Positions 1 to 7,942 of a stretch of 64,000 nucleotides of DNA are shown in pieces. Numbering within the stretch: the first letter of the stretch is position 1; each line of letters opens with the position of its first letter. The stretch comes from Hymenobacter caeli. GTDB taxonomy: Bacteria > Bacteroidota > Bacteroidia > Cytophagales > Hymenobacteraceae. The notes below the pieces were generated by a model, which was not told the origin of the DNA, ran no database searches, and worked only from the letters and a program-made list of their open reading frames with translations. The stretch lies in contig NZ_JABSNP010000014.1 of the NCBI RefSeq assembly GCF_013294115.1, positions 1-64,000 on the forward strand. Reading direction: 5' to 3'. The position numbers and the translations under genes were made by a program.

Positions 1-285
1 CCCCATCAGGCCCTTAACTTCTTAACCCCCATCGAGTTTCGACAAGCTGCCTGACCTCTATTTTTGACTGGCTCACTTTGAAGGGGAGCTTACAATTCCA
101 GCATGACCTGTTTGGCAAAAACGACTACGCACGACTACCCCACTTAGGATGGGAAGTAGTTGGGTATGGCTTAAAAAATGCTTGTCCGGCTTTTATACGC
201 CGCGTATGGACTGCTCTAATACATACCTAGATCGCGTTGGCCTTAAATTAGTTAACTTCTAATTGGCTGTATTTTCCAAATCGCC
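1..285. other. Intergenic leader at window edge, no gene seen
   Basis: This stretch lies downstream of the minus-strand lipoprotein gene that ends at 286. I see no ORF with coding character and no clear hairpin followed by a T-run. It is less GC-rich than the chromosomal part of the window, like the neighbouring cassette. Confidence 0.4.
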
Positions 286-1878
286 TCAATCAGCTACAAG
301 GTAGAGTGTTAGCGGAATTCCTTCCTTGGAGGGGGCAATAAGGGTCATTTTGGTAGCGGTAAAATTTACAATATCTGCTTCTACATCGCCACCGTCATAG
401 TCATTGCTCGCATCTACTTTCAACAACAAATGCTTGCTTTGCAAGCAATAACTTCCAGTACCCGAGTTCTTTGCAGATATGTATGTGCATCCTTTAACAT
501 TGTACTTGCCTACCGCACCTAGGTTTTGAAAGGTAACTTTTCCATTAGGAAAAAAATCTATAGTGGGATTGCCAGTGGTCGGCCCCTGGCAATCCCCAGC
601 TGAGGTAACGGCAAAAGTTGCCCAGCGCCAGACCTTGCCTTGCCCCCCCGGCCCCAACAAGAATGCCATCTCGGCAATGTTGGCTTGAGAACAGTCAGTT
701 ATTGACGTTTTAGCGGATGCTTTGCTGAACTCTTTGCCGCTGGCGTCTACCACGCGCAGGCTAGTAGTGTACGTGCCAACCGCAGCGTAGCTGTGGCTTA
801 CTTTAACGCCAGTCGTCGGCACTACCGGAGTTTTGTCCCCAAAATCCCATAAAAGGCTCCCATTGGGGGGTAGTTGACCGATGCTTGCTTCGAAATTGTA
901 CTGCCGTTTAACAAATCCCAGGGTGAGTTCCGGCTTGATGGAGAGGACCTGAATGCGTAAGACTTCATAATGCTCTCCCCAATATTTATTTAAAGTGGCT
1001 CCAATGGAAGAATTTCCTATGAGCATAGCGAAATCCAAAGGGTGGACACCTCTGGAAGTGCCCAGGTTTTTCTCCTGCTCTGAATTTGCCCTCTCCCTAC
1101 GTTGGGTAGCGGTCAGAGTGCTGCATTCGGGCTGGACTGTACATAGACTAGGAGTACCCGTGCCATTGGATTGAAAAATTCGGAGGCGGTCGCCCGTAAG
1201 CGGAGCAATAATTCCCATGTGGTCTCTTCCGTACTTCCTCCACAAGATGAAATCACCGCTCTTTATTTCATTGGCTGGTATACGCCCTTTGTTTACCGCA
1301 CTTAAGCCGGCGAAACTAGCATTTTGACTTAATGCCTTGTTTAGTTCGACTTCAAAAGAAGAAACACTGGTGTTTTTCCCGTCAATGTTGATGCCGACTT
1401 TTTGCAGCAGATTGATCATCAGCCCGGAGCAATCCGTACCAATCACTTTATAACTTCGATGCAAAGAGTCTCCCTTCGGCGGAGGTAACCGATGATCGAG
1501 GTCGCGTTGCCCAAAGCTGTATACTAACCCGTAATGTGTTGGCTCGTCGGTACCCTTACCGGGCATTGGCAGCTTTTTCTTATCACACAAAGTCTGCGCA
1601 TACTTCAGCATGTCAGTCGTTAATGTTCCAGCTTGGTCTTGCGTCCCGGTGCTGGAGCCGTTTCCCCTCCGAGCCAAAGGCTTACCGTCGCTGTCCAGTA
1701 TTTCCTGAAGGGTGGGGTTAGGAGCGCTGGCAGCTTCTAAAAATTCATTGTCTTCAGCATTAAGGGTGTCGCCAACGCCCTGGGGAGTTTGCTCTATTTC
1801 TTGGCTTTCTTTTTCGCAGCCAAACAAGGAAAGGCTGATAGCAAGCACAAATGCAAAGCGGTGCTTAGAGGTGTTCAT
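286..1878 (-). CDS. Lipoprotein with NlpC/P60-like peptidase and PKD domains
   Basis: A 530-aa protein with a lipoprotein signal peptide whose lipobox (SLFGC) ends at Cys21, so it is probably anchored in the outer membrane. Residues 140-245 resemble an NlpC/P60 cysteine peptidase: TDCSGL gives a candidate nucleophile Cys150, and RDHMGI gives His220. Residues about 330-395 form a PKD-like Ig fold (WDFGD, then HSYAAVGTYTTSL). The C-terminal 125 residues look like a lipocalin-type beta domain. Such peptidases usually cut peptidoglycan stem peptides, but here the substrate is unknown. It lies 120 bp downstream of, and co-directional with, the DUF5723 gene, so the two are probably one transcript. 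GC content is lower than in the chromosomal genes further right, suggesting transfer. The peptidase call rests on motifs only. Confidence 0.7.
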   Translation of the reverse strand: MNTSKHRFAFVLAISLSLFGCEKESQEIEQTPQGVGDTLNAEDNEFLEAASAPNPTLQEILDSDGKPLARRGNGSSTGTQDQAGTLTTDMLKYAQTLCDKKKLPMPGKGTDEPTHYGLVYSFGQRDLDHRLPPPKGDSLHRSYKVIGTDCSGLMINLLQKVGINIDGKNTSVSSFEVELNKALSQNASFAGLSAVNKGRIPANEIKSGDFILWRKYGRDHMGIIAPLTGDRLRIFQSNGTGTPSLCTVQPECSTLTATQRRERANSEQEKNLGTSRGVHPLDFAMLIGNSSIGATLNKYWGEHYEVLRIQVLSIKPELTLGFVKRQYNFEASIGQLPPNGSLLWDFGDKTPVVPTTGVKVSHSYAAVGTYTTSLRVVDASGKEFSKASAKTSITDCSQANIAEMAFLLGPGGQGKVWRWATFAVTSAGDCQGPTTGNPTIDFFPNGKVTFQNLGAVGKYNVKGCTYISAKNSGTGSYCLQSKHLLLKVDASNDYDGGDVEADIVNFTATKMTLIAPSKEGIPLTLYLVAD

Positions 1879-1998
1879 GACAACATCAGTTAAGTATAAA
1901 ATGCATTACCCCACTTTTAGCACTGGCTCAAGCTGTTTACTTGTCGATGGCAGCTACCCGGAAGTGTTTTTGAATTCGATAATCCTTAACCGCCATCT

Positions 1999-3471
1999 CT
2001 ACGGAGGGGTGAGCACTTGCCGGCGCTTTGAGTGCCGGCCACGCTTGCTGGATTTTCCTTTTTCAAATTCCAGTAGGGAGCCTTCTACGTAGCAACTCAT
2101 CCCATAAGGATTCGTCTTGGAGAAGAATCCCATGACGTTATTGGTGCCTACGCGGAGCGAGCGAAACCGCAATGTAAAGCCAGTGGCGAAGTTGCGGTAA
2201 TCGTTCATCATGTATAAAGGCACCGCCACCTCCAGTCCACGGGTTTCGAGGCGGGGCGTCAGCGAAGCGTAAGAGAAAGACCGCATGCCAATAGCGTAAT
2301 GCCCTCGTAGCCCCTGGCTTACCGCAGCGTTGAGGTACAGGGATCGCCGCATGTGGTAATCCAGGTCCAGGTTGAGGACCGTGGGCAGTCCGGTCCTTAA
2401 AGAAGGTTGAGCGGACAGCCGGCGCAGGCGCATTATGTCGCTGAGCTTATTGTCAAAATTGGTGGGGTAGAAATTGCTTGCATCGTCTTGGCTCACGTGG
2501 GCTTCGTGGAGTTCAATGCTGGGGTAGGAACGGCTCGATTTGTCATAATAAACGGACCCAAGATCGACCAAGGCTGCACCTACGCGAAAACGGTATGACT
2601 TATCGGAAGGCAGCGGCGCTCCAGCTTCTGCAATCGGTGAGGAAGGCCTGTACTCGTAAGCCACTCCCACATCGGCCCCCCAGCCGTACCCGGAAGCGTT
2701 ACGGCCGGTTAGCCAACCAATAGTTTTTAATAAATCAAGCTCCCGAAAAGCATCGGCGTTAGCAACACCATACGCCCCTTGAAAATCATGCACTAAGAGG
2801 AGAGAATCCCCGCCCGCCGGCGAACTAAGCACTTCATAGTTCACGTCGCGGCCCTGGAGGTAGGCAGCGCCTATGCCAAACAGGTGCTTCACGGTTACAC
2901 CGACTTTCAATTGGTGGGCCCCTTTTTCCAGCAGTACCCGGCCGTAGCTGCCGTTCCATTCAGACAAGGCCGTTGCATTCAAGTTAAACGTAGCACCGGA
3001 CCAGTTCGCCGGCGAAGTCAGCCCACCAATGCTCGTTTTCAATAAACTGGGAGCAATGGTGTTGCCTTGAAAAGCTTGTCGGGTTCTGACAGAAAAAGCA
3101 ATTCCACCCTGTTTGCCAATATTAACCAATACACTGGGACCCCGGATCTGTAGGGACACGTCAAATAGCTTGGTGCGGCCATCATTCACAGGGTCAAGGT
3201 TGGTAGGCGTGAGCTGCAGCCCCTCTTGCTGATGCCAGGGAAGCCACGGACCGGAATATCGGTAAGCTGAGTTGGCAGCGTGCGCTTCGACCGAAGCTAA
3301 TTGGAGTTGCACCGCATACCGGTTAGCAGCTAGGGTAGCCGGATTCCACGCAACTCCACTATAGCCTGCATGGTTACTGTGCGCTAAGTCAAACCCCTGT
3401 TGCCCAAAGGAACGCTGAATGTTTACGATTAAGAGCAGTCCACAGGCCCACTTTAGCGTTGAATGATTCAT
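1999..3471 (-). CDS. DUF5723-type outer-membrane protein (copy A)
   Basis: A 490-aa secreted protein; the start at 3471 is preferred over 3489 because it gives a clean signal peptide (MNHSTLKWACGLLLIVN, then a cleavage region ending FGQQ). The mature N-terminus has an AHSNHAGYSGVAWNPA stretch followed by many alternating hydrophobic strands, typical of the DUF5723 family, predicted beta-barrels of Bacteroidota. It is a clear paralogue of the plus-strand protein at 9865-11337, which has exactly the same length (490 aa) and shares the SN-AG-GV-WNPAT opening, the GPxxLV, AFQGN and GIGAAY-type motifs and the NLDxDYHxxRxLYLNA-type strand. A good promoter lies upstream. Function is unknown; the linked lipoprotein gene suggests a shared surface role. 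Confidence 0.8.
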   Translation of the reverse strand: MNHSTLKWACGLLLIVNIQRSFGQQGFDLAHSNHAGYSGVAWNPATLAANRYAVQLQLASVEAHAANSAYRYSGPWLPWHQQEGLQLTPTNLDPVNDGRTKLFDVSLQIRGPSVLVNIGKQGGIAFSVRTRQAFQGNTIAPSLLKTSIGGLTSPANWSGATFNLNATALSEWNGSYGRVLLEKGAHQLKVGVTVKHLFGIGAAYLQGRDVNYEVLSSPAGGDSLLLVHDFQGAYGVANADAFRELDLLKTIGWLTGRNASGYGWGADVGVAYEYRPSSPIAEAGAPLPSDKSYRFRVGAALVDLGSVYYDKSSRSYPSIELHEAHVSQDDASNFYPTNFDNKLSDIMRLRRLSAQPSLRTGLPTVLNLDLDYHMRRSLYLNAAVSQGLRGHYAIGMRSFSYASLTPRLETRGLEVAVPLYMMNDYRNFATGFTLRFRSLRVGTNNVMGFFSKTNPYGMSCYVEGSLLEFEKGKSSKRGRHSKRRQVLTPP

Positions 3472-3494
3472 AAGAGTCGCGCATATCACCAGTG

Positions 3495-3524
3495 CTAAGA
3501 TACATAAATTTATAAATATTGCAA
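3495..3524 (-). promoter_or_regulatory. Bacteroidota-type promoter for DUF5723 copy A
   Basis: Read on the minus strand there is TTG at 3524-3522, a 19-bp spacer, and TATCTTAG at 3502-3495. This matches the -33 TTG / -7 TAnnTTTG pattern with one mismatch. The DNA around it is very AT-rich. It sits about 24 bp before the chosen start codon at 3471. Confidence 0.5.
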
Positions 3525-3886
3525 TAATTATTTAAATACTATATCATTTGTTTTATTAAGGTGACCAAACCACTGGGCCTTATCAACTGTAGAGAGAATA
3601 TCCTGACCTCCTCTACACTCCCCAAAATAATGAGCCGGTTGGTAGTGGAGAAAAGCACATTTTTGCCCTTTCCCCATTTACCGGGCCGGTTAAACGGGCC
3701 GGTTAGAAGTAGAGCGCGGCCAGAACTGCCTGAACGACGTGGCCGTTTTCAAAAAACCGTGAACGCGGCCAACAAAAAGATTGACGTTTGGCTGCGCAAT
3801 TGGTACCCGAGCGCCTAGTAAAGTACCGCAACCAAGCAGCACGCGCTGCCGAGCCTGGAACAAGGCACCACGACCAAAGTGCAACC
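3525..3886. other. Intergenic stretch, no gene supported
   Basis: Between the promoter of the DUF5723 gene and the terminator of the endopeptidase gene. It contains two direct copies of GGGCCGGTTA at 3683 and 3696. Short ORFs on both strands look like shadows. It marks the step from AT-richer cassette to GC-rich phage-like DNA. Confidence 0.4.
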
Positions 3887-3926
3887 AAACGAAACGAGCG
3901 GACCATCTGGCCCGCTCGTTTCGTTT
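3887..3926 (-). terminator. Intrinsic terminator after M15 endopeptidase gene
   Basis: A perfect 15-bp stem (3887-3901 with 3912-3926, outer arm AAACGAAACGAGCG) around a 10-base loop lies 5 bp beyond the stop of the minus-strand gene ending at 3932. T-rich sequence is present on the plus strand as well, so it could work in both directions. Confidence 0.7.
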
Positions 3927-3931
3927 TTAAT

Positions 3932-4393
3932 CTATACCTCAAAGTGCGGCCGGTCCTTAAACCCCGGCCAGTCCCCACCCCAATGCACCCGCGCATCCGC
4001 CGCTATCATCAGCCGCGCAAACTTGCTCAACAGCAGTCCTGACCACGATACCTCCCCGCCGGGCAGCACAAAGGCCACGTCCAGCGCCACCGAGGGCAAC
4101 ACGTTGTGTTTCGACTCCCCGCCGCGCTTGTAGGTCACAATGGGCCCCGGAGTGGTCCGGCCCTGCGCGTACAGCTCGTCCTGCCGCTGCACCGACCGGA
4201 AACACTCCGTAACGATGGGCCGCCCCACCAACCGCAGCACCGGGTCGCTCTCCCAGCGGGCCAGCGCCCGCACGTAGGCCGCCCCAAGGCTGGGCACCGC
4301 CTGCGCCAACCGCGCCCGCTGGGTCAGCAGCTGCGCCGCGCTCAGCTGCGGCACGGCGCGCAAACCGCCAAACGTAACCTTCGCCGGCGTCAT
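3932..4393 (-). CDS. M15-family endopeptidase (phage endolysin-like)
   Basis: A 153-aa protein of the VanY/CwlK-like M15 group, zinc peptidases that cut L-Ala-D-Glu or D-Ala-D-Ala bonds in peptidoglycan. The zinc-site pattern is visible: SKHN (His96), ALDVAF (Asp105), a WGGDW block near 138-142, and the closing PHFEV (His150). I chose the ATG at 4393, one base after the upstream stop codon, over the longer start at 4438, which would overlap the upstream gene. No signal peptide is seen, as expected for an endolysin released through a holin. The next two genes upstream encode small membrane proteins, so this resembles a phage lysis module. Confidence 0.82.
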   Translation of the reverse strand: MTPAKVTFGGLRAVPQLSAAQLLTQRARLAQAVPSLGAAYVRALARWESDPVLRLVGRPIVTECFRSVQRQDELYAQGRTTPGPIVTYKRGGESKHNVLPSVALDVAFVLPGGEVSWSGLLLSKFARLMIAADARVHWGGDWPGFKDRPHFEV

Positions 4394-4394
4394 G

Positions 4395-4673
4395 CTACCA
4401 AGTGCCGGCTTCGCCCGCCGGCTGCGCAACGCCCCCACTCGTGCCCGTGGTCCCCGGCGCTACGGTCAGCGCCGACAGCCCCGCCGTCAACGACCCCACC
4501 AGTACCAGGTACCCGGCCGCCGTCAGCACCGCCGCCGGCAAGGCTACCGGGGCCGCCACCAGCACCAGCCCCAGGCCGCCAATGGCCTTGCCCACCGCAC
4601 TTACTTTCTTCCAGAACACGGGCGACGGCAGCGCCACTCGGTCCAACAAACTTAATTTTTTCGCAGCTTCCAT
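4395..4673 (-). CDS. Small membrane protein, holin-like candidate
   Basis: A 92-aa protein with an amphipathic N-terminus (MEAAKKLSLLDRV) and two hydrophobic segments at about residues 29-55 and 56-72 rich in Ala, Gly, Leu and Val. The stop codon is one base before the endopeptidase start, so the two are translationally close. Size, membrane segments and position suggest a holin or similar lysis helper, but no family signature is recognisable. It could also be an unrelated small membrane protein. Confidence 0.5.
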   Translation of the reverse strand: MEAAKKLSLLDRVALPSPVFWKKVSAVGKAIGGLGLVLVAAPVALPAAVLTAAGYLVLVGSLTAGLSALTVAPGTTGTSGGVAQPAGEAGTW

Positions 4674-4727
4674 CGGAAAATTCGGCTAAAGGTGAAAAGT
4701 AAACAGACTAAGCATCAGCACTCTTAA

Positions 4728-5030
4728 CTAGGGTAGAACCGGCTCGCCCGGTTGCCCGGCAGGCGCAGGGGAGGCACCCGGCAAAGCTCCGCCGTTGGCC
4801 CCGGGCACCGCCGCCGCCGGCAGCTTCACCACCGCTTCCGGCTTTTGCAACGTCTTGCGAATCGTGGCCCAAATGGTCACCACCGCCACCAGCACCTGAA
4901 TCACCAAGTGGCTGTACACCTCGATTACGTGCGGGTTAACCGGCGCTAATTCCTGAGTCAGCACCTGCCCCGCCAGGGCCGTGCCGATGATGTGCAGCAA
5001 GTGCCCGGTTTTCGTGTCAGCAAACAGCAT
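4728..5030 (-). CDS. Small membrane protein with Pro/Ala-rich tail
   Basis: A 100-aa protein with hydrophobic stretches at about residues 10-25 and 40-58 (HLVIQVLVAVVTIWATI) and a C-terminal 30 residues dominated by Pro, Ala and Gly. It is 54 bp upstream of the other small membrane protein on the same strand, and together with the M15 endopeptidase forms a three-gene set. A holin or phage membrane role is an inference from context; no family is recognised. Confidence 0.5.
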   Translation of the reverse strand: MLFADTKTGHLLHIIGTALAGQVLTQELAPVNPHVIEVYSHLVIQVLVAVVTIWATIRKTLQKPEAVVKLPAAAVPGANGGALPGASPAPAGQPGEPVLP

Positions 5031-6117
5031 GATTTCGTAGATAATGAGAATACATAATTTATACGAACTTACGAGAAATTAACCATTTTCGGTTCACTTT
5101 GGATTAGGGCTAGAAATTGTATTTTTTGGGCGTGCCCCCGGCCCTCCGCGCTGCTGCGGGCCGGGGTCGGGCTGTACGCCACTCCGCTTCGCTGCGGCCC
5201 TGCGGGCAGCTCCCGTTGGTCGCTTGGCTGCCATCCCTCACGTATTTCTCCGGCGTCTCCCGTTGCCCCCGCGACGACCGCCCAACGCGGGGCCCCGCCT
5301 CGCTGCGCTTCCTCCGCCCACACGGCGCTGCGCTCAGTCGTCGCCCGTACCTCCGCTCCTCGTTCGCTGCGCTTGCAGGGCTCCGGGCGCTACGTTCGGC
5401 CGGGCCCCGCTACCGCCAAACCCACCGCCCCGGCCCGCCCAGCGCTTTCGCTCCTTCCAGACCGGCTGCATGCTGCGCTGGCTGCACGTTGTTGCGCCGC
5501 CGCGCCGTTCCGCCGGCTTCCAGTCGCCAAAGCCCCGGGCCGGCCGCTTCCCGCCCACCTCCTCGAAGTCACTCCCTGACGCCGCCGCGACCACCCACCC
5601 GCGCCCGGCCCCGGCTCCCAAGGGTCGCCCAGGCCGGCCCCCACCACCGGCCCAACGCCGCGGCCCGCTTCCCGTTGGTCAGCCGGCCTTATCCCCCCGC
5701 ATCCTCAGCTGCCAACGTCACCGCCCGGGGCAAGCCCACCGCACCGCTGCCACGCCGCGCAGGGCCGAAAAAGGCCCCACGCCGCGCACCAGCCCCACCA
5801 ATTCGGTTGCAGGCCGCCGGCGGAAAATGCCGGCCGCCCGCGAGTAGTATTTGCGTTCCAGCCACGCAGGCAGAAATAAGGCCCGCTTCGCGGAGGGTTT
5901 CATTGGGGAGGGCCCCAAGCCCCCGCCACCATGCACTGGCTTACGCCCGGTCATCCTCCTCGGGTTCCGCGGCCGAAAAAGGCCGCTCCACCCTCACAAG
6001 GCCGGCTCCGCCGAGTGTCCATTGGGGGCCTCAGCCCGCCCCCAAACCCCCCGGCAAGGCATCCAAGGCGTTCAGTTGGGTGGCAAGGCCCGTCGTGGGG
6101 CCCCTGCTGAGGGTGCC
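5031..6117. other. 1.1-kb GC-rich stretch without a convincing gene
   Basis: ORFs here run open on both strands simply because GC is very high; their translations are Pro/Arg/Ala-rich and lack any domain-like pattern. The DNA is full of short complementary words such as CTGCG/CGCAG and GAAGC/GCTTC and holds two small GGCC-GAAAAA-GGCC hairpins near 5763 and 5970. The left edge (5031-5110) is AT-rich and could hold the promoter for the minus-strand lysis-like set. A structured or regulatory role, or remnant mobile DNA, is possible. Confidence 0.4.
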
Positions 6118-6474
6118 TCAGTCCAGCGGCAGCAGCTCGCAGCGCCGGCCCAGCCGCCGGGCCGCCCGCAGGGTGCTCAGCGTGCCCTTGCTCTTTCCGT
6201 CCCACACCACCAGCACCAAGTTGGCCCGCTGCACAATCTCGGCATTGCGCACGTGGGTGGCGGCCGTGGGCCCGTGGGCGGCATAGTCGGGCCGCAGCTC
6301 CAGCAGGGGCACGCCGTGCGCCCGGGCCCAGGCCGCCGCCAGGGCGTCCACGCCCGCCGCGCCGCCGCTCACCACCTGGTCGGGGGCCAGTTCTGCCAAC
6401 CGCGCCGCCAGGGCCGCGCAGCTGCGCACGCTCCGGCTTCCCACCACCGCTACTACCTTTTTGTCTTTTTCCAT
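6118..6474 (-). CDS. SLOG/DprA-like nucleotide-binding protein (DUF2493-like)
   Basis: A 118-aa protein that is essentially one Rossmann-like SLOG domain. The N-terminal VVAVVGSRS loop, the VVSGGAAGVDALAAAWA segment (residues 34-50) and the late VVWDGKSKGT segment are the shared features of DprA/SMF-like and DUF2493 (YspA) proteins, which bind nucleotides or nucleotide-derived ligands. It lacks the extra domains of true DprA, so I do not call it a DNA-processing factor. In phages, plasmids and defence islands such proteins occur with unknown ligands. An AT-rich gap separates it from the divergent plus-strand genes. Confidence 0.72.
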   Translation of the reverse strand: MEKDKKVVAVVGSRSVRSCAALAARLAELAPDQVVSGGAAGVDALAAAWARAHGVPLLELRPDYAAHGPTAATHVRNAEIVQRANLVLVVWDGKSKGTLSTLRAARRLGRRCELLPLD

Positions 6475-6574
6475 GCTACAAGTTACGCTATTTTACTCGT
6501 AATATGTTTCACATGGAACAATATTTCTTACTTATATATTCGTAATAAATAGTAATTAATACGGCGTTAGGGGT

Positions 6575-6582
6575 TATATTTG
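6575..6582 (+). promoter_or_regulatory. Possible -7 element for the 6.7-9.6 kb gene run
   Basis: TATATTTG matches TAnnTTTG exactly and lies in the AT-rich divergent gap about 100 bp before the first small gene. No clear TTG is found at the expected distance upstream, so support is partial. Confidence 0.3.
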
Positions 6583-6680
6583 TATAAGAAATGGGAAAGA
6601 CCTGTTTCGCATTGCGCCCGCGGCGCGAGCTGGGCCCGGCCCGCTCCGCAGCGCATCCCCCCGCCTAACTCCTACAGGCC

Positions 6681-6998
6681 ATGCAGCCCACTCAATTACT
6701 CCAGCTCGCCGCTGCCGCTTGGCAGGGCCCCGCCCTCTGCTCGTTTTCGGGCATCTACGTTTCGCAGTCCGCCGCCACCTACGACGAGGGCGGCAGCAAG
6801 TGGTACATCGCCCTGCGCCTGGCCCCGCAGCAAGGCCAGCCGGCCCAGGATTTTAAGGGCCACAGCCCGTGCCCGTTCCAGGCCCTGCGCGAGGCCTTCC
6901 GCGCCCTGCGCACCGTGGCCCCCGGCTACGCCTTTGCCGCCGTGTGGGCCGTCATGCAGGCCGAGGATGCATACGCTGGCGTCCCGGCCCGTGCCTAG
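6681..6998 (+). CDS. Hypothetical small protein
   Basis: A 105-aa protein starting MQPTQLLQLAAAAW, with a central YDEGGSKWYIALRLAP stretch and an Ala/Phe-rich C-terminal half. I do not recognise the family. It is the first of a tightly packed plus-strand run (6681-9617) of small genes of phage or plasmid type; its last 32 bases overlap the next gene. The codon pattern suits the GC-rich genome, supporting real coding. Confidence 0.5.
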   Translation: MQPTQLLQLAAAAWQGPALCSFSGIYVSQSAATYDEGGSKWYIALRLAPQQGQPAQDFKGHSPCPFQALREAFRALRTVAPGYAFAAVWAVMQAEDAYAGVPARA

Positions 6999-7275
6999 CG
7001 TCGCCACCGCCGCTCCTGCCGCGCCGGCAGGGGCGGCCCTTGCGCCGGGCGTCGCCCTGGCCCAAGCCCAGCGGGTGTACGCCGCCGCCAAAGAACACTG
7101 CTGGCAATTGCGCGCGGCCAGGGCCCCCAAGCCCGAGCGCCGCGCCGCCAAGCAGGCCCGCGCCGCCGCCCGCGCCGTGTTCGCCGCCGCTGCCCGGGCC
7201 TACTGGGCCAGCCCCGAGGGGCAGCGCCGCGCCCGCATCCTCGATGCCGCTTATCACCGCTACCACGCCTGCTAG
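6967..7275 (+). CDS. Hypothetical Ala/Arg-rich small protein
   Basis: A 102-aa protein; the ATG at 6967 overlaps the end of the upstream gene by 32 bases. The C-terminal two-thirds is helical and basic (APKPERRAAKQARAAARAVF), ending RRARILDAAYHRYHAC, which could be a nucleic-acid-binding helix pair. No family is recognised. The in-frame ORF extends upstream to 6580, but that part is a shadow of the previous gene. Confidence 0.45.
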   Translation: MHTLASRPVPSVATAAPAAPAGAALAPGVALAQAQRVYAAAKEHCWQLRAARAPKPERRAAKQARAAARAVFAAAARAYWASPEGQRRARILDAAYHRYHAC

Positions 7276-7287
7276 CCCCCGCCCCCG

Positions 7288-7548
7288 ATGATTGCCCGCC
7301 TCACCCCCAGCTTTTCCGCCGTGGCCGCCGCCTGCTTCCCCCTCGCCGGCTGCTCGGTGCGCGGCTACGCCTTTGCTCAAGGCACTCGCTACACCGTCAC
7401 CGTCGCCACCCCCGCCGGCACGGCTTGCCCCGGCCAGTACCGCGGCACCGGCCGCACCTGCTACGAGGCCCTGGCCGCCGCCGTGCGCCTCTACTACGAA
7501 AGCGCCCACGCCTACCCGGCCACCCAGGCCCACGCCGCCATTCAGTAA
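7288..7548 (+). CDS. Hypothetical small protein
   Basis: An 86-aa protein starting 12 bases after the previous stop. The N-terminus is hydrophobic and includes FPLAGCS, which superficially resembles a lipobox, but the following YAFAQGTRYTVTVATPAGTACPGQYRG region reads like a small globular beta fold. The start follows a C-rich leader that recurs before the next gene and before the gene at 8706. Function unknown. Confidence 0.45.
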   Translation: MIARLTPSFSAVAAACFPLAGCSVRGYAFAQGTRYTVTVATPAGTACPGQYRGTGRTCYEALAAAVRLYYESAHAYPATQAHAAIQ

Positions 7549-7560
7549 CCCCGCCCCGCC

Positions 7561-7875
7561 ATGCCCCACACCGCTACTGCTTACCAATCCCACTTGCTCG
7601 ACCCCATGAGTGCCGAGCCGCAGCCCGTCCACCCCGCCAACGGCCGCAGCTTCAAGCTGGCCGAGCTGTACGCCCTGCTCGATTGCCGCCTGGTGGACGT
7701 GGTGCGCCTCACGCCCGAGCTGATTCTCATCATCGACGACGAGGGCAAGTTCAAAAGCCCCGCCTACCTCAACCTGCTGGCCACCTACCTCTGGCACCAG
7801 CACCAGCCGGCCGCCCGCGGCGTCGATGCCATCGTGGGCCGCGCCATTCTGTGCCACGACAAGCAATTCCGCTAA
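7561..7875 (+). CDS. DUF3846-like protein
   Basis: A 104-aa protein whose IIDDEGKFKSPAYLNLLATYL segment followed by VDAIVGRAILCH matches the spacing of DUF3846, a small family of phages and their hosts: an acidic IDDEGK turn, LN-x-x-AT, then D-x-IVG. The function of the family is unknown. It belongs to the small-gene run and supports a phage or plasmid origin. The start at 7561 could instead be the internal Met at 7606. Confidence 0.65.
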   Translation: MPHTATAYQSHLLDPMSAEPQPVHPANGRSFKLAELYALLDCRLVDVVRLTPELILIIDDEGKFKSPAYLNLLATYLWHQHQPAARGVDAIVGRAILCHDKQFR

Positions 7876-7942
7876 CCCCCCACGGCGACGGGGCCGGCCG
7901 CCAACGGGCCCCACTTTTTTTATTTCTCTTACCCTTTACCCC

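Noticed and set aside
5117..6286. Long plus-strand ORF of 389 codons
   Set aside because: The translation is Pro/Arg/Ala-rich without any domain pattern, other frames are also open, and the 3' end runs into the well-supported minus-strand SLOG gene. It reflects high GC.
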